In this document: in pieces, positions 35,991 to 43,180 of the stretch
Numbering within the stretch: the first letter of the stretch is position 1
Layout of the letters: every line of letters begins with the position of its first letter
From: Patescibacteria group bacterium
GTDB taxonomy: Bacteria; Patescibacteriota; Minisyncoccia; Minisyncoccales; JAHCRE01
Direction of reading: 5' to 3'
Length of the DNA: 43,180 nt
Assembly (NCBI GenBank): GCA_020148025.1
Contig: JAHCRH010000006.1
Location: forward strand, 1-43,180
Notes under the pieces: generated by a model
Seen by the model: only the letters and a program-made list of their open reading frames with translations
Databases searched by the model: none
Told to the model about the DNA's origin: nothing
Position numbers and translations under genes: made by a program

Positions 35991-37958
35991 TTGGCACAAG
36001 TTTTTGAGCTACATTTTAATCCGAAAGCTAAAGAAGATCTAATTTTTGATAGTTTTTGTTATACACCAGCGAATGTTTATGAAAAGAGGTTGGGAGGTTT
36101 ATATTTGGTTGGAGAATTAAAAAATGCCCTACCCCAAAACTTTCGCCTTTTAGATAATTTAGCCAAAATTATTAAAGGAAAATTTTATGCCTTCCCAGTT
36201 CAACCAATTGAAGAGGGTTTAAAAAAGAGTCTCAAGCAAGCTAATGAATTTTTGGAAAATGAAGTCAAAAAAGACAATACCAGTTGGTTGGGAAATTTGA
36301 ATTTTGCTGTAATTTCCTTAAAAAACTCTAATTTAAACTTTACCAAAGTCGGAGATCTAAAAATTTTATTATTAAGGGGAGATCAAATAATCAATATTGG
36401 TAAAAAGTTAGAGCTTCAAGAAATTGAACCTTATCCTTTAAAAGTTTTTTTAAATATTGTTTCTGGAAAATTATCAACAGGAGATATTGTTTTTATCTCT
36501 ACAAAAGAAGTCTTTGATTCTTTTTCAAAAGAGAATCTAATAAATGAGATAACTCAAATTCCAACTGAGGAAAAATTTTCTGAAAAAAAATTAAAAAAGA
36601 TTCTAAAAAATAAAGAGAAAATCTTATCAGAAATTTCAGGGGTCTGTCTTTTAGTCGTGCTGAAACCTGAATTTTTACCAAAGCGGGCCTTAAGTTTTGA
36701 AAAAGAAGCTCCGGTTTTTCCAATCTGGCAAATTTTCAAACCTTTTGTTACTAAAATAAGAAATTTCTCAAAAGTCTCCAAGAAATTACTTCCTAGCAAA
36801 GAGGCACTAAAAATCCCTCCCCCGGTCATCCCTCAGAAACTGCTTAAAAAATTCAGGATTTTCCCAAAAATTAAATTCTCCAGAGTTTCTAAAAAGAAAG
36901 TAATCTTAATTTTAGCTCTAATATTTTTCCTTTTTTTGGGATTTTTTATTTTTAAAAGAGGAAAAGAAATTTCTCTAAGAGAAACTCAAAATATCTTTTC
37001 AGAAATTCAAGCAAAAGTTAATATGGCTGAAAATTTCTTGATTTTAAAAGATGAAAAAAAAGCCAATTTGTTATTTAAAGAAGCCTGGGAAGAAATTTTA
37101 CCCCTAACAAAAGCCAAACATCCTCTTAAAAACGAAATCTTAACTCTAAAAGAATCAATCGAAGAAAATCTCCAAGATTTAAACAAGTTAGAAAAAATTA
37201 CTACACCGGAAATTTTATTTGAATTTTCAGAAAAGGAATTTTCGCCCCAAAAAGTGGTAGGTCTTGACAGGGTTTTGTATTTTTTTAATCCTTATTCTAA
37301 GGACCTCTATAAGTTTGAGAAGGGAGAAAAAATTAGAATTGAAACTGACCAAAAATTCAATAGAGCTGTTCGTTTTAATAAAAACTCAATTTCATTTTTT
37401 TCAGAGGAAAATTCGTTAATTTTCTTGAAAGAAAATCGATTTGGAGAAATTTTCTCCTTAAAGTTCCCTTACCCTGATTTTAGCTGTAACGATTTTTCTT
37501 CCTTTGGAAAAAATATTTATTTTTTAGACGGAAAATCAGGGGAAATTATAAAATATTTATCGCCGTTCATTAGTAGCAAAGATGCTCCGGAACTTTGGTT
37601 GAATCCTGAAACGAAAAAGCCAATTGGAGGAAAATCGATGGCTATAGATGGAAGCATTTGGATTTTAAATCAAAAAAACAATATCGATAGATTCTATCTC
37701 GGAAAATATCAGGAAACCTTAATTTTGGATTTCTTCCCTCTTCCAAAAAACATCGAGAAAATTTTAATTAACCGAAATTTACCTTACCTTTTTCTTTTAG
37801 AGCCTGAACAATCGCGAATAATTGTTTTAAATAAAGAAGGCCAAATTGTTAAACAATTCCAAAGTGAAAAATTTGATAATTTAAAAGATTTTGCTGTGTC
37901 TGACAATGGTATAATTTATCTATTAAACGGCCAAAAAGTTTATCGTATAGGAAACTGA
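35991..37958 (+). CDS. PP2C-like / transmembrane / beta-propeller protein
   Basis: 655 aa from a TTG at 35991; no in-frame ATG precedes it. Residues about 1-230 resemble a PP2C phosphatase fold (LGNLNFAVISLKN, TKVGDLKILLLRGDQIINI, GKLSTGDIVFISTKEVFD) but lack the metal-binding DGxGG aspartates, so it is probably non-catalytic. A single membrane helix (VILILALIFFLFLGFFIF, about 304-321) separates it from a coiled region and a C-terminal propeller-like domain of beta repeats (about 400-655, for example GEIIKYLSPF, KSMAIDGSIWILNQK). Cytoplasmic pseudo-phosphatase and external sensor halves are inferred. Confidence 0.75.
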   Translation: MAQVFELHFNPKAKEDLIFDSFCYTPANVYEKRLGGLYLVGELKNALPQNFRLLDNLAKIIKGKFYAFPVQPIEEGLKKSLKQANEFLENEVKKDNTSWLGNLNFAVISLKNSNLNFTKVGDLKILLLRGDQIINIGKKLELQEIEPYPLKVFLNIVSGKLSTGDIVFISTKEVFDSFSKENLINEITQIPTEEKFSEKKLKKILKNKEKILSEISGVCLLVVLKPEFLPKRALSFEKEAPVFPIWQIFKPFVTKIRNFSKVSKKLLPSKEALKIPPPVIPQKLLKKFRIFPKIKFSRVSKKKVILILALIFFLFLGFFIFKRGKEISLRETQNIFSEIQAKVNMAENFLILKDEKKANLLFKEAWEEILPLTKAKHPLKNEILTLKESIEENLQDLNKLEKITTPEILFEFSEKEFSPQKVVGLDRVLYFFNPYSKDLYKFEKGEKIRIETDQKFNRAVRFNKNSISFFSEENSLIFLKENRFGEIFSLKFPYPDFSCNDFSSFGKNIYFLDGKSGEIIKYLSPFISSKDAPELWLNPETKKPIGGKSMAIDGSIWILNQKNNIDRFYLGKYQETLILDFFPLPKNIEKILINRNLPYLFLLEPEQSRIIVLNKEGQIVKQFQSEKFDNLKDFAVSDNGIIYLLNGQKVYRIGN

Positions 37959-37972
37959 AAGTTTTCTATACG

Positions 37973-38222
37973 AGCCCCCTCTAGTTTTGCCCAGTTATTT
38001 AGAATAAAGCTAATAATATAGACAAGACTTTGTTAAACTCCTGCGGTGCAGTGGGCGAATAGCCCCGAGCCGAAGGCGAGTGCACCGCCTTTGTAAAACC
38101 TCGCCCGCCTGCCATCTGCCTGCCAATGTAGAACAGATGAGTATCCAGAATTCGTTAAGACTGGGGCGGACATATTGACAAAACTATGACAGGCTTATGG
38201 CGGGCAGGCAAAATTAGGGGGG
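37973..38222 (+). ncRNA. Multi-copy structured element E, copy 4 (with insertion)
   Basis: Outer arms GCCCCCTCTAGTTTTGCCC (37973-37991) and GGCAAAATTAGGGGGG (38207-38222). P1 GCGGTGCA/TGCACCGC (38043-38050, 38081-38088), P2 GGGC-GAATA-GCCC (38053-38065), P3 GCC-GAA-GGC. Against copy 3 the P1 pairs switch CA/TG to TG/CA. About 100 bp with GCCCGCCTGCC/GGCGGGCAGGC ends are inserted between P1 and the 3' outer arm. It fills the gap between two plus-strand genes. A further small repeat (GAGCGAACGAAGTGAACGAG) lies at 38231-38250. Confidence 0.65.
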
Positions 38223-38278
38223 AATAGTGCACGAGCGAACGAAGTGAACGAGTGCCTATGTGCTCGAATTAAAGTCCA

Positions 38279-40057
38279 ATGAAATATCTTACCCATAAAG
38301 AATTTAAAAAAATGATCCTCCACTCTTGGCAAAGAATTGAAAGAGATAAAGAGGAAATTAATAAAATCAATGTTTTTCCTGTTCCCGATATGGATACCGG
38401 AAGCAATTTGGCTAAAACCTTAGGAGGTATAAAAAAAGCAATTGAAGATAGAGAATTTAAAGATTTAGAAGAATTATCAGAAGTTGTTCTTGATAGTGCC
38501 CTGGTTTCCGCCCAAGGGAATGCCGGGGTAATTTATACTGGTTTTTTAGCAGGCTTCCTACCTCTTCTCAATAAAAATCCAATTGATTCTAAAAAATTAG
38601 CTCAAGCGTTTGAAAAAGGAGCAAAAAAAGCTAGAGCTGCTATTCAAAATCCAAAGGAAGGTACTATCTTAGATGTCATAGATGCAGCAACCGAAAGCAT
38701 TAAAAATAATTCGGAAAAAGAAACCAATATTTTAAATCTTTTTAGAAGAGCAATAACAAGGGCTGAGGAAGCTCTCCTGAATACTCGTGATAAAATAGAA
38801 GTTTTAAAAAGGGCAAATGTCGTCGATGCTGGAGGCCTTGGTTTCCTAATGATTTTAGAAAGTTATCTTGAGATCTTAGAAGGTGAAAAAAAAGAAACAA
38901 AATCCAGGCCTTCTGAAAAAATTGGAAAATTTGTTCAGACAATTTCTTATCGTTATGAAATTGTCTTTTTAATCGAAAATTTGAAAATTAAAATTGATGA
39001 TTTAAAAGAAAAACTTAGGAAACTCGGGGACTCTCTTGAAGTTTTACAAATTAAAGATAAAATAAAAGTTCATATTCATACTGATGATCCCGATGAAGTT
39101 AAAAAGGTCGCTCGGGGATCTGGCAAAATTTTAAATTTAAGAGTTGAAGATATGGCAAAAGAAATTGCAGGTGAAGAATCTCTTAAAAAAGTTTCCATTG
39201 GCATTGTCACTGAAAATATCACCGATCTTAAACAAAAGATTTTGGAAAAATATCAAATTGAAGAAGTCCCCGCTATTCTTGATTGGCCAGAGGTAGTTAA
39301 TTTGCCTGGTGAAAACATTTATCAAAAAATGCGAGAAGCTGAAAGAAGAGGCATCAAAGAATTAGGGAAAACTTCTCAACCATCACCTGGAGCTTATCTT
39401 AAAGCTTATAAAAAACAGCTTCAGAAATTTGAAAAAGTTCTTTGTATCACCATTACCTCAAAAATCTCGGGATGCTATAATTCAGCCTGTCAGGCAAAAT
39501 TAATGCTGGATGATCCTTCTAAAGTTTATGTCTTGGATTCTCTAACTGCTACTGCCGGGCAAGCCCTTTTGGTCTTGCGGGCAATCGAATTAATCCAGGA
39601 ACAAAGAGAAATTGAGGAAATTATTGAAGAACTTAAAAACTTAATTCCCAAAATTCACACTTATTTATTGTTCGAAGATCCCAGATGGATTGAGGCAATT
39701 GGTAGAATTAGCTCTTCCCAGGCAAACTGGATAAGGAGAATGAAAAAAATGGGAATAAGACCCATAACGGAAATAAAAAATGGCGTCCTAACTAAAGGAG
39801 GATTTTCGATTTTTACTAAAGATATTCCCGAAGCTCTCTTTAAAAAAATTGAAAAAGAAAGCAAAAAATTTAGAAAAGCAGGTAAAAAAATCAGGGTGAT
39901 AATTACCCATGCTGATAATCCTGGAGGAGCTGAAGAATTAAAAAAGATGTTAAAAGAAAAAATAGGAGCTGAAGTTCCTTTTGTTAATTTAGTCTGTACC
40001 CTGGTTGGCTCAAGACTGGGTCCAGGAAGTTTACTTGCTGGCTGGCACGAAATTTAG
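38279..40057 (+). CDS. Fatty-acid kinase FakA-like domain fused to DegV/FakB
   Basis: 592 aa. Residues about 1-205 are the DAK2/DhaL ATP-binding domain, with INVFPVPDMDTGSNLAKTL (ligands for Mg-ATP) and SAQGNAGVI. Residues about 215-295 match the FakA middle domain (KVHIHTDDP). From about 305 a complete DegV fold follows: VTENITDLK, TSQPSPGAYLKAY, ITITSKISGCYNSACQAK, VLDSLTATAG and GSRLGPGSLLAGW. In Firmicutes FakA and FakB are separate: FakB presents fatty acid and FakA phosphorylates it. Here kinase and carrier are one chain, probably activating scavenged fatty acids for phospholipids. Confidence 0.9.
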   Translation: MKYLTHKEFKKMILHSWQRIERDKEEINKINVFPVPDMDTGSNLAKTLGGIKKAIEDREFKDLEELSEVVLDSALVSAQGNAGVIYTGFLAGFLPLLNKNPIDSKKLAQAFEKGAKKARAAIQNPKEGTILDVIDAATESIKNNSEKETNILNLFRRAITRAEEALLNTRDKIEVLKRANVVDAGGLGFLMILESYLEILEGEKKETKSRPSEKIGKFVQTISYRYEIVFLIENLKIKIDDLKEKLRKLGDSLEVLQIKDKIKVHIHTDDPDEVKKVARGSGKILNLRVEDMAKEIAGEESLKKVSIGIVTENITDLKQKILEKYQIEEVPAILDWPEVVNLPGENIYQKMREAERRGIKELGKTSQPSPGAYLKAYKKQLQKFEKVLCITITSKISGCYNSACQAKLMLDDPSKVYVLDSLTATAGQALLVLRAIELIQEQREIEEIIEELKNLIPKIHTYLLFEDPRWIEAIGRISSSQANWIRRMKKMGIRPITEIKNGVLTKGGFSIFTKDIPEALFKKIEKESKKFRKAGKKIRVIITHADNPGGAEELKKMLKEKIGAEVPFVNLVCTLVGSRLGPGSLLAGWHEI

Positions 40058-40084
40058 AAATCAATTATAATATAAAATATCAAT

Positions 40085-41209
40085 ATGAATAGCTATATTA
40101 AAGGAGTTGGAATGACAAAATTTGATTATAGCCAGAAACCCTGGTGGAAATTTGCTTACGAAGCAGCAATAGAAGCTCTGGAAGATGCTAATATGAAGAT
40201 TTCAGATATTGATGCAATTTTGTTCGCCGCTATTTCTAGTGCTGCCGGTGGTGAGCATCAGACCCATAAAATCTCCCTTTTGTCTGATTTGTTTAAAACC
40301 AATGTTCCAATAATCGAAACCACGGGTGTTTGTTCCGGTTCCGCAATTGCCCTTTGGATAGCCTGTCGTCTTAATTTTAAAAATATTTTAGTTCTTGCCG
40401 GAGAGAGAGTGGTTGATAATGTTACTGATATAGTTACTGATAGGATATTATCTGCAGCTGAAAGAGTAATTGAACAAAGTGAGGGAATGCTTTTTCCAGT
40501 CCAAAAGGTATTAATCTGGCAGCAATATCAGAAAAAATATGGAGCAACAATGGACGATTTAGCACTAATTTCTTATAAAAATCATCAAAATGGCGCTTTA
40601 AATCCCGATGCATATTTCTATAATCGGCCTGTAACTTTGGAACAAATCAAAAAATCTCCAGTAGTTGCCTCACCTTTCAGATTATTTGATTGCTGTATAT
40701 CAGTTAATGCTGGAACAGCAGCTGTTGTTTCTAAAGAAAGAAGTGATATTGAAATTGCGGGTTCTGGTTTCACCACTGACTATACTTTGGCTTTTGGAAG
40801 AAAAGACATTACTCATTATGAAGCTACTCAGAGATCTGCTAAACTCGCCTATCAACAAGCTAATGTTTCACCTCAAGATATTGATCTGGCTGAAGTTCAT
40901 GACGCCTTCACTTCGGATGAGTTGATTGCCTATGAGGATTTAGGGTTTGCGCCAGTTGGGAAAGGAGCAGAACTGATAAAATCGGGCAAAGTAAATTTAG
41001 ATGGTGAGCTACCAGTTAATCCTTCGGGCGGCTTAAAGGCAAAAGGTCATCCTATTTCCCCAACCGGATTGGCCCAGATTGCGGAGATTACCAATCAACT
41101 TCGCGGTCGCTGTGGACCACGTCAGGTAAAAAATGCTAAAATTGGCCTCTGCCACAATATTGGAGGAAACGCTGGTAACGTGGTCGTTCACATTTTAAGA
41201 AAACTATGA
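40085..41209 (+). CDS. Thiolase-family protein (archaeal/SCPx-like)
   Basis: 374 aa. Nucleophile cysteine in TTGVCSGSAIALW (C83). HDAF (about 271), GGLKAKGHPISPTGLAQ (His about 320) and CHNIGGNAG (second Cys about 355) complete the catalytic set. Length and the HDAF form match archaeal-type thiolases that work with HMG-CoA synthase and a DUF35 protein in the mevalonate route. A DUF35-like protein is encoded two genes downstream, but no HMG-CoA synthase is in the window. Stop and start overlap with the next gene (ATGA). Confidence 0.9.
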   Translation: MNSYIKGVGMTKFDYSQKPWWKFAYEAAIEALEDANMKISDIDAILFAAISSAAGGEHQTHKISLLSDLFKTNVPIIETTGVCSGSAIALWIACRLNFKNILVLAGERVVDNVTDIVTDRILSAAERVIEQSEGMLFPVQKVLIWQQYQKKYGATMDDLALISYKNHQNGALNPDAYFYNRPVTLEQIKKSPVVASPFRLFDCCISVNAGTAAVVSKERSDIEIAGSGFTTDYTLAFGRKDITHYEATQRSAKLAYQQANVSPQDIDLAEVHDAFTSDELIAYEDLGFAPVGKGAELIKSGKVNLDGELPVNPSGGLKAKGHPISPTGLAQIAEITNQLRGRCGPRQVKNAKIGLCHNIGGNAGNVVVHILRKL

Positions 41210-42702
41210 AAATTTTATTAATTTGGCCAAAATTTCCTAATACTTTCTGGAGCTTCAAATATGCTCTTTCTTTTATTGGGAAGAAAGCGGCTTGTCCTCC
41301 TTTGGGCCTGTTAACAGTGGCCGCTTTATTACCTAAAAAATGGGAGAAAAGACTGATTGATCTTAATGTCGAAAAATTGACCGATGAGGATATTTCATGG
41401 GCAGATTTTATATTTATTTCGGCTATGGTTGTCCAAAAACAATCGGTAAGAGAAACCATTAAAAAAGCTAAAATTTTTGGTAAAAAAATTGTTGCTGGTG
41501 GTCCCCTTTTCACCACCGGTTTCGAGAATTATCTAAATAATATAGATCACTTTGTTTTAGGTGAAGCTGAAATTACTTTACCTTTATTTTTAGGGGATCT
41601 TAAAAATGGAAACTTGAAAAAAATCTACGAAGTCCAAAAATTCGTAGAGATAAAAAAATCCCCTATCCCTCTTTGGGAATTGATTGATATGAAAAAATAT
41701 GCCTCAATGACTCTCCAGTATTCCCGGGGTTGCCCTTTCAATTGCGAATTCTGCGATATTGTTCTCTTAAATGGTAGAGTCCAGAGGGCAAAAGACGAAA
41801 ATCAAATCCTGAGAGAGCTAACTGCCCTATATGATCGTGGTTGGCGGGAGGGTGTCTTTTTTGTCGATGATAATTTTATTGGAAATAAAAGGAAGTTAAA
41901 AGAAGAAATTTTGCCAGCAATAATTAAATGGATGACTGATCGAAAATATCCCTTTCAGCTCAATACTCAGGTCTCAGTAAATCTCGCCGATGATGAAGAA
42001 TTAATGAAGTTAATGGTGAGGGCTGGATTCAATACTGTATTCGTGGGTATTGAAAGCCCGAATGAAGAAAGTCTAACCGAGTGTGGTAAATTTCAAAATA
42101 TAAATCGTGATTTATTAGACTCAATCAAAATTATTCAAAATCAAGGCCTGCAAGTCCAAGGAGGATTCATTATTGGATTTGATGCAGATACTATCTCAAT
42201 TTTCGACCGAATGATTAATTTCATCCAGAAAAGTGGAATAATTACAGCTATGGTTGGTTTATTACAGGCGGCACCAAAAACAAGATTGTGGAAAAGGTTA
42301 AAGAAAGAAAAACGTTTGATAAGTGAACCAACTGGCAGTAACACCGATTGCACAATAAATTTCACTCCGAAGATGAACCCTCGGGTTTTAATTTCAGGCT
42401 ACCAAAGAGTGATGCGCACTATTTATTCACCAAAAAATTACTATCAAAGATTAATAAGATTTTTGAAACAATACAAACCAAAAAAAGGAGAAAATTTTCA
42501 GTTAAATTGGCAAAAAATTTCAGCCTTTCTGAAATCAATTTGGGCCTTAGGAATCGCCGGGAAAGAAAGAATTTATTACTGGAAACTTATCTTTTGGAGT
42601 GCTTTCAGGAAACCTAAAGTTTTCCCAATAGCGATTGAGTTAGCAATTTATGGATTCCATTTCCGGAAAATTTCAGAAGAGAACTTATCGATTAAAAGTT
42701 AA
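41206..42702 (+). CDS. B12-binding-domain radical SAM enzyme (DUF4070 type)
   Basis: 498 aa. An N-terminal cobalamin-binding-like Rossmann domain (MKILLIWPKFPNTFWSFKYA, then AACPPLGLLTVAALLP and FIFISAMVVQKQ). The radical SAM cluster motif CPFNCEFC lies at about 178-185, followed by FVDDNFIGNK, VFVGIESPNEESL and GGFIIGFDAD. The C-terminal part (about 330-480) fits DUF4070, as in Hpn-type and related methylases. It probably methylates or rearranges a hydrophobic substrate using cob(III)alamin. It overlaps the thiolase gene by four bases. Confidence 0.88.
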   Translation: MKILLIWPKFPNTFWSFKYALSFIGKKAACPPLGLLTVAALLPKKWEKRLIDLNVEKLTDEDISWADFIFISAMVVQKQSVRETIKKAKIFGKKIVAGGPLFTTGFENYLNNIDHFVLGEAEITLPLFLGDLKNGNLKKIYEVQKFVEIKKSPIPLWELIDMKKYASMTLQYSRGCPFNCEFCDIVLLNGRVQRAKDENQILRELTALYDRGWREGVFFVDDNFIGNKRKLKEEILPAIIKWMTDRKYPFQLNTQVSVNLADDEELMKLMVRAGFNTVFVGIESPNEESLTECGKFQNINRDLLDSIKIIQNQGLQVQGGFIIGFDADTISIFDRMINFIQKSGIITAMVGLLQAAPKTRLWKRLKKEKRLISEPTGSNTDCTINFTPKMNPRVLISGYQRVMRTIYSPKNYYQRLIRFLKQYKPKKGENFQLNWQKISAFLKSIWALGIAGKERIYYWKLIFWSAFRKPKVFPIAIELAIYGFHFRKISEENLSIKS

Positions 42703-42707
42703 GAGAT

Positions 42708-43180
42708 ATGTTTTATCAGTGTCCAAAGTGTAAAAAAAATTGGCAATATCCAATTGAAAAATGCCCGGATTGTTTTTTGAAATTAGAAAGAGTGTCTTCT
42801 GGAAAAATAAAAGTAATTGCTGTCTCTCGAGTAAATATTTCTACTCCTTTACATCCGAAAGCTCCCTATTTTGTTTTACTTTTGGAGGACGAAAAAGGAA
42901 GAAAATGGGTTCAAAAATCAATAAAAGAATATAAAGCAGGTTCTGAATTTAAAATCGAAAAAGCCGACGAAGACAAAAATGCCGTAGCCATCTGGCGGGT
43001 GAAATATGACATTTTAGAGGCAATTGAAAAAGTGGTCAGTTTAATCGGAAAAATAAATCCTGTTTCCAAAACTTTGATTTTACCAACCTTGATTGCTCCT
43101 CGACATCCCTATTTTGCCCAAAATACCAGTCCTGAAGTTTTAAACCAGCTAATTAAATTTCTAATCCAAAGAGGGGCAAA
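42708..43180 (+). CDS. Zn-ribbon/OB-fold (DUF35-like) protein fused to DUF362, partial
   Basis: 157 codons, open to the window end. ATG at 42708, five bases behind the previous stop. The N-terminal zinc ribbon is CPKCKKNWQYPIEKCPDC, followed by an OB-like region (KIKVIAVSRVN, ISTPLHPKAPYFVLLLEDEK). From about residue 105 the sequence GKINPVSKTLILPTLIAPRH and SPEVLNQLIKFLIQRGA resembles the start of DUF362. DUF35 proteins bridge thiolase and HMG-CoA synthase in archaea, which fits the thiolase two genes upstream. The DUF362 assignment rests on about 50 residues. Confidence 0.7.
   Translation, partial: MFYQCPKCKKNWQYPIEKCPDCFLKLERVSSGKIKVIAVSRVNISTPLHPKAPYFVLLLEDEKGRKWVQKSIKEYKAGSEFKIEKADEDKNAVAIWRVKYDILEAIEKVVSLIGKINPVSKTLILPTLIAPRHPYFAQNTSPEVLNQLIKFLIQRGA

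Noticed and set aside
1-43180. CRISPR array, insertion sequence or prophage
   Set aside because: No regularly spaced direct repeats with spacers, no transposase or phage structural gene was found on either strand.

Overview
The window looks like a chromosomal segment of a small-genome Patescibacteria (Candidate Phyla Radiation) bacterium, most likely Parcubacteria-like. The evidence is AT-rich coding DNA, very tight gene packing with ATGA overlaps, TGA used as a stop (so not the recoded CPR lineages), and a CPR-style mix of a minimal core (dnaX, dnaB, recR, rplU, cysS, mraZ-rsmH-ftsL-ftsI) with membrane-anchored Clp-like AAA+ protein, DUF4015 protein, GtrA-like protein and many small proteins without recognisable family. 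Lineage is inferred from gene content only.

Layout. 1-4500 (nearly all minus strand): a PurL-like enzyme cut by the window edge, a PsbP-like envelope protein, and four small unknown genes. These are separated by CCGAGA-type hairpins, three copies of a repeat resembling a tRNA 3' end, and a true tRNA-Gln. 4628-9810: dnaX, GtrA, a pair of adjacent related DHH/MYG1-like proteins (the second fused to a 2H phosphoesterase) and an unknown gene with a structured leader. 10050-14783: cysS, a glycosyltransferase, dnaB, recR. 14784-16010: a gene-poor stretch holding a candidate structured RNA of about 400 nt and another small cassette-like gene. 16041-21622: rplU, rmuC and a Ca2+/cation cluster (exchanger, P-type ATPase, phosphoesterase). 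21793-26664: an amphipathic repeat protein, tRNA-Glu and the division/cell-wall cluster with a decayed murF-like gene and a phased MraZ operator. 27066-31627: DUF4015 hydrolase, Clp-like ATPase, membrane protein. 31726-35505: a four-gene operon of transcobalamin-like proteins and a membrane protein behind a cobalamin riboswitch. 35665-43180: tRNA-Val, a PP2C-like/TM/propeller protein, a FakA-DegV fusion, and a thiolase, B12-type radical SAM and Zn-ribbon/DUF362 cluster running off the end.

The most unusual content is RNA-level. (i) Four copies of a 140-150 nt intergenic element share a three-way-junction fold with compensatory changes (26840, 31067, 35823, 37973). (ii) Small unrelated genes at 3535, 3892 and 15535 share a boxA-like element and an RBS-sequestering hairpin in front, and a conserved hairpin directly behind the stop codon, as if the genes were interchangeable cassettes in a common expression frame. 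(iii) A promoter plus boxA-like leader drives a highly structured, apparently non-coding transcript at 14890-15290. (iv) Short palindromes have been inserted in frame into several proteins (P-type ATPase, RecR, Clp-like ATPase, phosphoesterase).

Functionally, the B12 riboswitch operon and the B12-binding radical SAM enzyme fit together: an organism that probably cannot make corrinoids appears to capture them and spend them in a methylation or rearrangement step. The mraZ cluster, Ca2+ cluster and replication genes are conventional.
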